Source: Bactrocera neohumeralis (taxonomy: Eukaryota; Arthropoda; Insecta; Diptera; Tephritidae). From it: a DNA stretch of 64,000 nt. The notes beneath the pieces are model-generated. The model saw only the letters and a list, made by a program, of their open reading frames with translations. It made no database searches and was not told the origin of the DNA. Positions 1 through 9,438 of this stretch are shown here, piece after piece (position 1 is the stretch's first letter; every line of letters starts with the position of its first letter). A program made the translations under genes and the position numbers. The stretch lies in contig NW_026090925.1 of the NCBI RefSeq assembly GCF_024586455.1, forward strand, positions 248,001 through 312,000, read 5' to 3'.

Positions 1-514
1 ATAAAGGCATTAAAAAGAAATATTTTAAGAGAAATGGAAACAAAGTTTTTTGTATCCACCTACCAATTTTTGTCTGGACGAAAGTAAATTAAATGAAGTT
101 AAAGAGTTTTGTGTCTCCGAAATAATGAAATCGGTTTCGTCGTCCGATAGTCCAACTAATTTTGCAATCCATAATGAATCACACAGGATTTCCAATTATT
201 TTTCTCATCTTTTATGACCTCAATTTAACCGTCCATGGCAGAAAGTATATCTGATGAAATAAATCGTTATAGTTATCTAAAAATAGGACTTGATGTTAAT
301 TTTAATGTTATGCAGTGGTGGGAAAGTCATAATTCAGAATACCCTCGGTTATATAAGTTTGCCCAAAAAATGTTGGCTATACCAGCAAGCAGTGCCGCTT
401 CAGAACGAGTTTTTTTCTGCCTCAGGTAATATAATAACTGAGAAACGTAACCGTATTGGGCCAAAAACTGTGAATAATTTGCTTTTTTTGAATTCAGTGT
501 ACAAATATGAGTAA
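1..514 (+). pseudogene. hAT-superfamily transposase, C-terminal end (frameshifted, cut by window edge)
   Basis: Seen: reading from 235, a Trp-Trp-x-x-His core is followed by YPRLYKFAQKMLAIPASSAA and SERVF. Translation then slips one base in a run of seven T near 410-418 and resumes as SASGNIITEKRNRIGP, ending at a stop at 512-514. Known: this is the conserved C-terminal dimerisation block of hAT transposases (hobo/Ac/Tam3), which cut and paste DNA in the nucleus. Bases 1-234 hold less conserved hAT-like residues in shifting frames. The catalytic RNase H-fold core lies before the window. The T-run indel makes this copy non-functional unless it is a sequencing error. No terminal inverted repeat was identified downstream. 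Confidence 0.85.
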
Positions 515-1090
515 AAATATAGCTTTATTAACAATTACAATAATTTATAAGAACAACAATATATATACATATATAATATACATATACATATATAATAATA
601 TATATTATATATCTTTAAATAATAAAATATGGAATATGAAATATTACATTTTTTTTTGTTTTAAAGGCTGAATTTTGTAATTATTTTTTTTTTAACATTA
701 TCATTAATACTCTCACTCTGTTAATATATACATATGTTTAACCACTATCAAATAAAATTAAGAACAATAAAATCAAAAAGCTCTGGGTATATTCATAACA
801 CTCATACTGATTCAATGCTTTTGTGAATGGTATGAGCTTACCGAATAAGCAAGCAATGATATGCATTTTGTAACAAACCACTCGCTGAGGTGAATCATGC
901 GATGACAGCTTTCGTTTAGTTTATGCCTAGTGCTAACTCAGTTTTCATTTTTACAAAATACTAAATATGTCATTTGAATGGTATTCATGCACATCTCTGG
1001 TACCTATACAGTTTACTATATATAGGAATGTCAGTTTTTGTAATTATTCGATGACGAATTTCACTACTGAAAGGTAAGTTTTCACCATCT
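515..1090. other. AT-rich non-coding stretch
   Basis: Holds a (TA)n/(ATATAC)n microsatellite at about 555-610 and no supportable gene. It probably contains the end of the preceding hAT element, but I could not place its terminal repeat. Confidence 0.4.
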
Positions 1091-1620
1091 TTATAAAAAA
1101 ATATCTTTAAACTTATTTACAACAGTCTTTAAAACTTCTTGATCTTTAGAATTTAAATGATTAGGAAACATACTAAGTGACGAATGTTCTACTATTTCCT
1201 TTTCTTCATTAATAAATATTTCCAAATGTTTATTTTTTTGATAACCATCTACTATTAATTCTTCTTCTTCGCAAAAATAAATTGGTAATGTTGCATCTTT
1301 TGTTATTAAAACTCTATTCTCGTAGTCGATTTTACAACTCAAATTAAGCAATATATTGTTACCTATTAGACCATCAAAGTAGTTATGAAATTTAAATTCT
1401 AGGAAATTAACATTAAAATTTGGTTTATGAAATTCTTTAAACAATGGAAAGCTATACTGTACGTCTGTAGTAACAGTTCGATTTATAACTTTTAAAGTAA
1501 TAGAACGTGATTTTATTCTCCATTTGGGATTACAAATATTTGGGTTTATGATACTAAATTCTGCACCTGTATCTATTATGAACTTAAGTTTTCTCACGTT
1601 TGTTTCTACTGTTATATCGT
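1091..1620 (-). pseudogene. Ty3/gypsy aspartic protease fragment
   Basis: Seen: a 168-residue open frame beginning near a protease active site, FIIDTGAEFSIINPN, with the second conserved patch FDGLIGNNILLNL about 80 residues later. Known: D-T-G-A is the retropepsin active site and the hydrophobic-Gly flap/dimer motif is typical of the 17.6/297/gypsy group in flies; the enzyme matures Gag-Pol in cytoplasmic particles. It lies directly downstream of the gag remnant in the same (minus) orientation. The frame ends near 1091, and no reverse transcriptase follows at lower coordinates, so the pol gene is truncated. Confidence 0.75.
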
Positions 1621-1639
1621 GTAACTTCCTTGGCCCTCT

Positions 1640-2587
1640 AATTGAAAATTTTGTTCGTTTTCATTGACTCCTATTTCCATAGGCTCTACAACTGTTTCAC
1701 TGCGAAAACGATTATTACTTCTGTTATTTAAAAGTCGTTCATTATTGTTATTATTATTCTGATTAAAAAAACTACTCGAGCTGCGATTAGTTCTGTATGT
1801 TTGGTTGCTGTAGTTGCTATTAAAACTGGGTTGAGTAGAAGAGTTTAGATAGATTCTGTTGTCTATGCTGTTGATTAAATGTATCGTTTGCTCTATTGCT
1901 GACTATTCTGTTGATTAACATAATTGCTCATTTTAGCTTCTCTGTTATAATTATTAAAAAATTAAGAAAAATTCATGTTATTAACATTATGTTCACATTA
2001 GTTCTTTCCATGAGCTGTTTGATGATGCTTATAGTTCAAGTAACCATTTTATTTTATAATTTCATATGCGTCGTTTAAAGGTTTTGGATCCCTGCTTACA
2101 ATAATGCTTTTGACAGGCTCGGGTAAACCATATTTAAATGAGTTTAAAGCAATCCTAGCATTATACTCGAAGAGCTGTTGCCACAAAAAGTTGATGCGTT
2201 ATTTACCTGACATAATAAAGTATTAAGAGAATTATAAAAAGTTTCAATTGTAGAAGTACATCTACAAATTCTAATTTTGTCAATGAGTTCATCAACTGAA
2301 TTCTTTTCGCCATGATTATCTATAAGGACTTTTCTTATTTCTGGGCATGTAAGTGAATTTCCATTAATTAAAATAGATCTTCTAGCACTTCCAATAATTT
2401 TATCTTTAATCTGGCCAACTAACAGAATTTTATATTCTTTATCAGTCAAACTGTCTAACATTGGACACATGTAATCTATACGCTGTACAAAATTTAATAG
2501 TGCATCTCTGTATCCGTAATATGGAGGTATGCTATTTATGTTGGTGGAAATGAGCTTAAATTTTACGTTAATGTTTAAACTATCCAT
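1640..2587 (-). pseudogene. Ty3/gypsy gag, degenerate
   Basis: Seen: 147 open residues from an ATG at 2587, including LVGQIKDKIIGSAR, like the capsid motif (V/L)xxKIxGxAR of fly gypsy-group Gag. After a frame shift near 2150 reading continues through ARIALNSFKYGLPEPVKS, another conserved Gag patch. An Asn/Gln-rich tail follows at about 1650-1900, with no CCHC zinc knuckle. Known: Gag of the 17.6/297 group lacks a knuckle and has such a polar tail. Role: capsid of a retrotransposon particle. At least two frame breaks make this copy dead. Confidence 0.7.
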
Positions 2588-3687
2588 ATTTGCTAAACTA
2601 AATTAAATAAAATGCCAAATAAATGGATAAATTTTACTTTTTTAAAACTACGAGCTTTAACGGGTATGTACACAAAGGTGTGTTTGTATTGCTCTTAATG
2701 CAAATTATATACTACATATGTACGTATCCATATACACCTATATGTATGTACATACATAAGTGTGACCAACTTTGTCTTGACTTCCAGTTGCTTTTCTTTC
2801 CAAGATTTGCTGCAGCGTTGATGAAGGTGATGAATTCGGCCAAAGGTGACCTTGAATTCTAGACGAGAGGGGAAAAAAATTTGCTGTTCTCTTGTGCTCT
2901 AACCATACATCTCCATACAAGCGTTGTACTGCTCTGATTTGTTTTTGCAGTTTCCTTTTTTCTTACTGCCTTCGTTGTCGTGTAATAACTTCAATACCTC
3001 TCTTGTTGTTCCTGCTATTTATTTGTTGTTTTTTATTGGTTAGTTTTTATTTGGTTACTTTTTTTTCTGTTCTGCCGTAAGCTGTCTTTGAGTCTTGAGA
3101 AATTATTCAAATACTCGTAAAATGATTTCTCTCTAAAACGGATTATTTACTGTTTTTTGAAACGGCTTCTTGATTACAGTTTTTTTCTTTTCTTAAAATT
3201 ATATCAAAAAAAATATTTTTTTAATTTCTTTTGGATTTCAATATAACAAAAGTTCTTATGGAAACATTTTGTCGTTTTCATTACTTTTTATTTTTTTAAA
3301 AGTAATTTATTTTTCTTAAATTTTCTTTCCGAAAATATGTTCTTCAGCTTTCCTCTTTTCGAGTCAGGTTAATCACAACAAGTTTTATTTTAAAACAAAT
3401 ATTCTTTTCGAACGTTTTGTCACGTTTTTGTTTTTGTGTAATTAACTTTTTATTTAAATTTCTTTTTTTATTAAATTTTTTTTTGTTTTTTTTTTTTAAC
3501 TTTCTTTACGAAAATAAGTTCTTAAGCTTTTCTCTTTTCGAGTCACGTTAATTACAATAAATTTGATTTTAAAACACGTGTTCTTTTCGAACGTTATGTC
3601 TTTATGTAATTAACTTTTAAATTTTTTTACAAAACTTTTTATTTTAAATTTTTTTCCAAAACTTTTATTTTAAATTTGCAGTGCGTG
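2588..3687 (-). other. Probable untranslated leader of the 1.1-4.0 kb gypsy element
   Basis: About 1.1 kb between the gag start and the putative primer site, T-rich on + (A-rich on the element's sense strand). It contains two imperfect direct copies of a roughly 120-bp unit (3316-3450 and 3498-3620, offset about 170-180 bp), each with CGAAAATA(T/A)GTTCTT, TCTTTTCGAGTCA and TTCTTTTCGAACGTT. No coding signal is visible. Assignment to the gypsy element rests on position alone. Confidence 0.45.
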
Positions 3688-3711
3688 TGGGGTTCGCAAT
3701 TGACTGCGACG
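3688..3711 (-). other. Putative retrotransposon primer-binding site (tRNA-Ser type)
   Basis: On the minus strand this reads CGTCGCAGTCAATTGCGAAC followed by CCC. It resembles the tRNA-Ser-complementary primer site (GGCGCAGTCGG...GATTCGAACC) used by fly 17.6/297-type elements. It sits just inside the putative 5' LTR. The match is imperfect. Confidence 0.4.
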
Positions 3712-4044
3712 ATGTTGAACGTTTACTACTTTCAAGTGTCTTTATTCAACTGACTCTTTACAAAAATTCTTATTAGCTAAAAGCTTAACTATTTTACAGT
3801 AATATTAATGAGTGTAGGAGAGAGTAGAGGTAATAATGTATGTTCGGAAATATGTTGTATGTATGTATGTTTAGTGTGGGGGCGAACGTGTGGGTGTAGA
3901 GTGGGAGAAAGTATGTAAAGTGTAAGTGGGAGTAGTTTAAATAAGAGTAAGCATAGGTAATTAAATATAAGAGTAAGACTAAGTTAGAATCAAGAGTACG
4001 ATTAGAATAAGTATAGGTAAAGTATATAGGGCTATTATGTAACT
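3712..4044 (-). repeat. Putative 5' LTR of the gypsy element
   Basis: In minus orientation it begins AGTTACATAATAGCCC and ends GTTCAACAT next to the primer site. An AATAAAG polyadenylation-like signal lies about 30 bases before its end (+ strand 3736-3748). Known: AGT...A(C)AT-type ends are common in the fly gypsy group. The partner 3' LTR was not found, so the bounds are inferred. Confidence 0.4.
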
Positions 4045-5640
4045 ACATATATACTTGCTCGAAGACTCGGCGTGTTTTTGTTCTGTTTTAACTTGGTAAC
4101 ATTCACATGAATTTACTGTGGCATATATATGTATGCATGTAAGTAATTATAACCCAAGAATAGCATAGTTTAAAAATTGTAAGGGGTGTTCCTCAATGGG
4201 AATTGGGTATTTACACATTTCCTGTATATGAAAAAATTTATAATTAGATATGGATGCTAGTATTTTCAAATTTTCAATTTTATTTGTTGGTCAAGGTTAA
4301 AATATGTCTTATTATCTAAAGTATCGCTAATATTAAATTTAATTAATTTTCAACCTGACATTTTGACGGTTCCATGTATGATTTTCGTCAATTATAATAT
4401 TGCCATGATCTAATATTAATGATGGCACATTGTTTTCTTAAATAATGTTACAATATGCTGTGACATTATTTACTAAAGGAATGTTGTAATTATCTTATAA
4501 TTCTTGTTTACATACTGTTACAAATTATTTGCACATTTTGCAATTTTTCTTTCAATTTGTAATTTTCCATTCTTGTGGACTAACAGAAATAAATTGTATA
4601 ATTTACATTTATTTTTAATGATAGGGTATTTATTACTGCATTCCTCTACATACAAACTTGGGTATTCCAATATTCTAATATATTTATGACAGGAAAATCC
4701 AAAATTTCATTTGATATCAATAGTGAATATTGTTAAATTTTAAGTTCCCGAGTAAAAATTTCGTAGCAAAATGAATTGTATTTTCTTTGTAAACTTCTCT
4801 TATTACAAATTCTTCTACAACCGATTTTGAACTAACTGTTCTAATATTTTGTCTTTTCTAATAAATCGTCATTGTCTGGTGTCCCTATCACGAATTTTAT
4901 AATCGAGCCTGAAAAGTATAGTGAAACATCGTGCCTTGACTGTAGGTATTAATTGCGAATAGCGTCTTCTTCATTCGGATTTGCATTGTAGTTGTTTCTC
5001 ATAATAATTACGTACGGTGTAAGTGTAGCTTAAATTGGCTACATGGTACAAAAATTGTGTGTCCTCAATCGTACCGCGTTAAGGGATAGTCTCAGTGTGA
5101 CCCTCCGAAAAATCACTGATTTTCGCAATTTTTTTTTAATGTTGTAATTAACTAATCGGTCCGGTTTTTTATAAATAAAATTCATGACAAATACAAAATG
5201 ATTTTTGGTTTTATGTTTATTTATTGGTTCTAAATGAAATGTTGAAAAAAGATCATGTACGATGTCCACGATTGCGGCCGGAATTTTTGATCGAAAACAA
5301 AAATTTCGAAACGATTATTCATGATCTGTAGGAAAGTCACTATCGCGCTATGGAAACTTTTTTTAATTTGACAAAATGGCAGCCCTTTTTTTCAATACTT
5401 TCAGTGTATGCCACCTTATGACTTAAAATTGTCTAAATCCAATAAAAACTGTTCAAGTCCCAACGATTACGCTCCTCCCGCCCAACCGATGCGAGGGACG
5501 CAATCCGCAAACGAGCGGAATTAGCCGAGTCATAAAAGGCAAGAGAGTTTTAAGCGTTGCGATCTTAAGCTGCTCAGCTACAGAAACAAAAATTTCAACA
5601 GCCAAAATTAAAAATTAGATTAAAGTAAGTTTATTATTTT
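4045..5640. other. Intergenic/unassigned, with a GC-richer promoter-like patch
   Basis: No gene could be supported. 5455-5635 is noticeably GC-richer than its surroundings and holds a TATA-like CATAAAAGGC at 5531-5540. A run of A-rich sequence with AAAGTAAGT, resembling a splice donor, follows at about 5624-5632. It could be a promoter plus short leader exon, an LTR piece, or 3' sequence of the neighbouring LINE; I cannot tell which. Confidence 0.3.
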
Positions 5641-5698
5641 TAAATGTTACTTGTTAAGAGTAGATAAAATATGTTTTTAATGGTAAAGAGTGAGTCTG

Positions 5699-6893
5699 TT
5701 AGATTAAATGTGTGGGATGAGAATTGAAATCGTGACATATGCGGCGGAATGGTTCGTTTAACTCAAAATTTGTTCTAAAAAATGTTAAAAGTAAAAGTCT
5801 AAACTGCCTGGTAGAGAGAGTGGGAACCTTAAAATTAATATCAGATAAGAGAGATGAACTACAGACTGACCCATTCATGAGTTTTACAAGAAATATTATA
5901 CCAAGCATTTCCCTACGACTAGCGAGCGTGGGGAGATTTATAAGTTTTAAACGGTTAGTGCAAGGGGGAAGATTTAACTTGGAATCCCAATGCAAATGAT
6001 TTAAAGCAAAAAGTAAAAATTGCTTTTGGACGGACTCTAACTTTTCCGAATGGACTTGATGACTAGGGTTCCAAACCACAGAACCATACTCTAATATAGG
6101 CCTCACCACAGATGTAAAAAGAATTTTTGTAGTAAGCGGATCTCTAAATTCTTTAGACCAACGCTTAACAAACTAAGAGCGCCTTTAGCTTTAAAAACCG
6201 TGGAAGATGCGTGAAGATTAAAATTGAGTTTGGGGTCCATAGTTACTCCCAGATCAACAAAACTGCGTACTTTCTCCAGCCTAAAGTTTTGTATTAAGTA
6301 TGAAGTAGGGTCTACAGATCTACGTAAAAAGCACATCGTTTTACATTTTTTAAGGTTCAATGGTATATCATTTCTAACACACCAAGAAACTTAGGTTGTT
6401 TAAGTCTGTTTGCAATTGACATCTTTCACTATTTAAAGTATATGTACGAGTATAATTTAAAAAGTTTTACATCGTCAGCATATAATAAAACTCTTGAATA
6501 TTTAACAACAGATGATATGTCAATAACAAATAACAAGAACAGAATTGGACCAAGATGGCTACCTTGAGGAACGCCTGAAGGAACATTGATTACGCCAGAA
6601 GAAGTATCGTTACCGGGAATCATATCTGGGCCATAACTAAATGATTGTTCTAACATATTTAACTGATATAAGACGTCTGCTTCGGAAATGGTGGGTGCTT
6701 TAATGACAGAAATCGGACATAACTTGTGCTCATGCAGAACATTTTTTGGAGATTTTGGAGAGTAATTGGACCTAAAGAATTCAGCGAACATATTAGAAAT
6801 TGTGTGAATGTCACTAGACATACTGGACTTATATTTCATAGCGGACGGAAAATTAGAAATCTTGCGTTTGGAGTTGACGAAACCATAGAACAA
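5699..6893 (-). pseudogene. CR1/Jockey-like LINE reverse transcriptase (ORF2), broken
   Basis: Seen in element order from 6893 down: a linker with IHTISNMFAEFFRSNY; the RT block SGVPQGSHLGPILFLLFVID and the catalytic LLYADDVKLF; a frame change; MNLKKCKTMCFLRR and FVDLGVTMDPKLNFN; another change; and the terminal MVRPILEYGSVVWNP with KLESVQKQFLLFAL. Known: these are palm and C-terminal motifs of non-LTR retrotransposon RTs. Between YGPDMIPGN and SGVINVPSGVPQG roughly 150 residues of fingers/palm, including the first catalytic Asp, are missing. At least two further frame breaks follow, so the copy is dead. Confidence 0.8.
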
Positions 6894-7079
6894 TTTTGGA
6901 TTACTTATTATATTATTATTTTTTGTTTATATAATTATTATAACAAATTTTGTTAAGTTCAGCAAATTGTCGACGGAATTTAGAATATTTTGAATAGTCA
7001 ACAACTAAACCAGTTTTTTTTAAAAAGTTGAAAAGCAGGAGATTTTCTATTTTTTAATTTACATCAGACAACGGAGAAT

Positions 7080-8040
7080 ATTGAACATTTATCAACATAA
7101 ACCAGATCTAAGAACTTATCAAACTTGTTTGAAATTAAATTAATTTGGTTAAGACCCACTCCGACATTTCATCTAAGAAAACGTTAAAACATAAGCGAGT
7201 ACTTACAGGAATGATGTAATTTCCCATGATACACCGGGAAATTGAAATCTTCCAAAACAACAACAAAATCAGTATTATTAGCCATGGAGTATTATTAGCC
7301 ATGGAGAAAACATTATTTATTAAAGAAGCATGCAGTATATACACAGATAAGTTCGATTGAGGTGGTATAAAAGATAAAGTTAGGTAGATATGGCCACTAT
7401 TGGCGCAAATTCGAATGCACTTAAATTCTATGAAATCTGCATGTGAAACATCGACTTCTTCAGATGGAATTGAATAATGAACAGCAAACAGACACCAACT
7501 CCGGTCATATCTAGAAATTCGCTATTGAATATCTCATTATCAAAAATGTGGGGCTTTAGCCAAGTTTCTGTATAAGCAATGATTTTAAAATTATAATTAA
7601 TGCTAGATCAGATCAGTAAGCTTTGTATTAAGACCTCTAACATTTTGATAATAAATACTCAGAGAATTATTGTTAATTAGTTTTTTGTATCAACGGGTTT
7701 TCTTGGCATTTTAGTGACAACTACGAATATTGTAGCGGATATGTCGATCTTAAAAGACGAAATATCTCTGTCTTATTTGAAATTAAATTTTCGGATGAAT
7801 GTATCGTCCGTTTTTAATTTCGACGAGATATAATTCTTTATGTCATCGGCTGTGGTATCCGGAGCAAGTTTTGAAATAAAAGTTCGACTTTTTCCGCGGT
7901 ATTACAACTAAATTTTTGTTACCTGACTTACAGGCGGATCCTAAGAAGTTTTTCACTTACCATGTTCAGTTACAGCTTTCTCTGTATTCTGAGCAGACGA
8001 AACCTTCTCTCCTTGAAAGATTGATGAGGGCAAAGTTGGG
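7080..8040 (-). pseudogene. LINE endonuclease region, highly degenerate
   Basis: Reading the minus strand gives short in-frame pieces of an apurinic-type endonuclease: QNVRGLNTKLTDLI (about 7600-7640), TETWLKPHIFDNEIFNSEFL (about 7500-7570) and a VLEDFNFPGVSWE-like piece near 7230-7270. The spacing fits the EN domain between ORF1 (8420-8055) and the RT (from 6893) of the same element. Many stops interrupt it. Confidence 0.6.
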
Positions 8041-8054
8041 TGGGGGCAATCTTT

Positions 8055-8420
8055 TTAAGGAAGATGCAGTGGTCGTCTTCGTTTAGAGAAAGATTTTGGA
8101 TTCTCTTCTTGATCATTTAGGCATTTGAATGATTGAAACAACGTTTCATAACGCCTAAATTTTTCGGTAAGGATTTCAAGCTCACTGCCAACCTCCTTAA
8201 AATTGTTGCGCGCCTGCCTAATTTCAATTTCTGTCGGTCTGCATTTGATACAAGCCCAGCGCAAGTCCTTATTATAGACAATAGAATCCAATATCCTGCC
8301 TGTCAGTCCAGCACATTTAAGATGGGCTAGCCCGTCACATAGCCAGTAAGAAAAAAAGCGTTCCGACTCGCCTTTCACAGAACAACTCGGGAAATTGCAA
8401 GTCATTATGATAAAAAACAA
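8055..8420 (-). pseudogene. LINE ORF1 with PHD-like zinc finger
   Basis: 121 residues: Cys/His spacing in CNFPSC, then WLCDGLAHLKCAGLTGR and WACIKCR gives a PHD-type zinc-binding pattern. A coiled-coil-like stretch (ARNNFKEVGSELEILTEKF) and a basic tail follow. Known: CR1-related and some Jockey-related LINEs carry a PHD finger plus coiled coil in ORF1, the RNA-binding/chaperone protein. Position upstream of the EN and RT relics in the same orientation supports this. The ORF is short compared with an intact ORF1 and ends early. Confidence 0.65.
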
Positions 8421-8819
8421 TATTAAATAAAAAATTTACATAACAAAACTAAAAAGAACAAAGACAGAAATATTTATACAAATAAATGCAATAAAAATAA
8501 TTGGTTATCAAAGGTAACAACCACTGTAGCGAGCAGGTTGAGATGCACTGTGACACACGAAAAGTAAGAAACTCGCAAACAGCTGTGAACAAAGATGGAA
8601 AACGAATAAAAACAGCAAAGAAATTTAAATAAGCAATATAAATTAATACTAACAGTTGCACTATTTAAAAATGTAGCAACAAAAACAAATTGGCGGAATA
8701 AATTAAAATTAGGCAACACACAATTAAAGTAAATTTCAATTACTTTAATATTACAATATAACAGTGATACTTATTTTAACGGATCACTTAATCCAGATAT
8801 TTTCCACAAAGTTTTAAAT

Positions 8820-9142
8820 ATAAATTAAACAAATTTGCAAGAGCAGGAAATTTCACAGCTGAACACCAGAGGGTTGCCAGATCGGTCAATGTCTGAGATA
8901 TATAATTGAAATTCTGGGGTAATTCTTCCCTGACAATGGTATGCCTGTATGCCAAAAATGGTTAGAATCGGATCTTCCCTTAGCCCCCATATACCTAATA
9001 TAAAGATAATCAAACTTCCGGGTGACATTGTACCGCATATATGGCCAATATGTGCGCTATCTCAATGAAAATTCATACTTCATATAACGGTTTTCGTTTT
9101 TCTCACAAACCTTATGTGTCTGCCTGTGTATGAGTTGTATAT
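8820..9142. repeat. Dipteran short interspersed repeat, left part (split by copia)
   Basis: Contains GATCGGTCAATG, TGAGATATATAATTGAAATTC and CCCCCATATACCTAATATAAA, all recurring with changes at 41411-41560. The right part of the same repeat continues after the copia element at about 13563-13720 (a GTTGCAAGAGTA-type end). No coding potential. Confidence 0.6.
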
Positions 9143-9308
9143 TGTTGAATATATAATATAAACTCTGGCAACACTCGTATGTTCGAATATTCTAAGTCAG
9201 TACTTTTCTATTTTAATGAATACCGAAAACTCTGTCTATACAAAAAGTAGTTGCTAATAAACTGTCGTTGAACAAACATCGTCGGCTTTCAATTTTATTT
9301 CGTCAACA
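9143..9308 (+). repeat. copia 5' LTR
   Basis: 166 bp, starts TGTTGAATATATAATATAAA and ends TTTATTTCGTCAACA, with 6-bp inverted ends TGTTGA/TCAACA. It contains an AATAAA-like signal (CTAATAAACTG). It drives transcription of the element and is identical to the 3' copy. Confidence 0.95.
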
Positions 9309-9323
9309 GGTTATGGGCCCAGG
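9309..9323 (+). other. copia primer-binding site
   Basis: GGTTATGGGCCCAG follows the 5' LTR directly. Known: Drosophila copia primes reverse transcription from an internal (anticodon-stem) cut of initiator tRNA-Met, whose CTGGGCCCATAACC is exactly complementary to this stretch. It therefore identifies the copia-type half-tRNA priming mode. Confidence 0.85.
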
Positions 9324-9438
9324 TCAAACGCAGGCTGGGCAGTAACAACGCGGATAATTGTAAAACGTTACAAATTGTGCCGCGAAATAAATTAAGCAAA
9401 CCGTGAACAGTTTTTTGTGAAAAATCGTAAGTGTAGTA

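Noticed and set aside
3688..3711. tRNA gene (GGGTTCGCAATTGAC resembles a B box)
   Set aside because: No cloverleaf or A box nearby; fits a retrotransposon primer site instead.
8449..8719. Hydrophobic minus frames suggesting a membrane protein
   Set aside because: Low-complexity AT-rich sequence upstream of a LINE ORF1, two overlapping frames, no motif.
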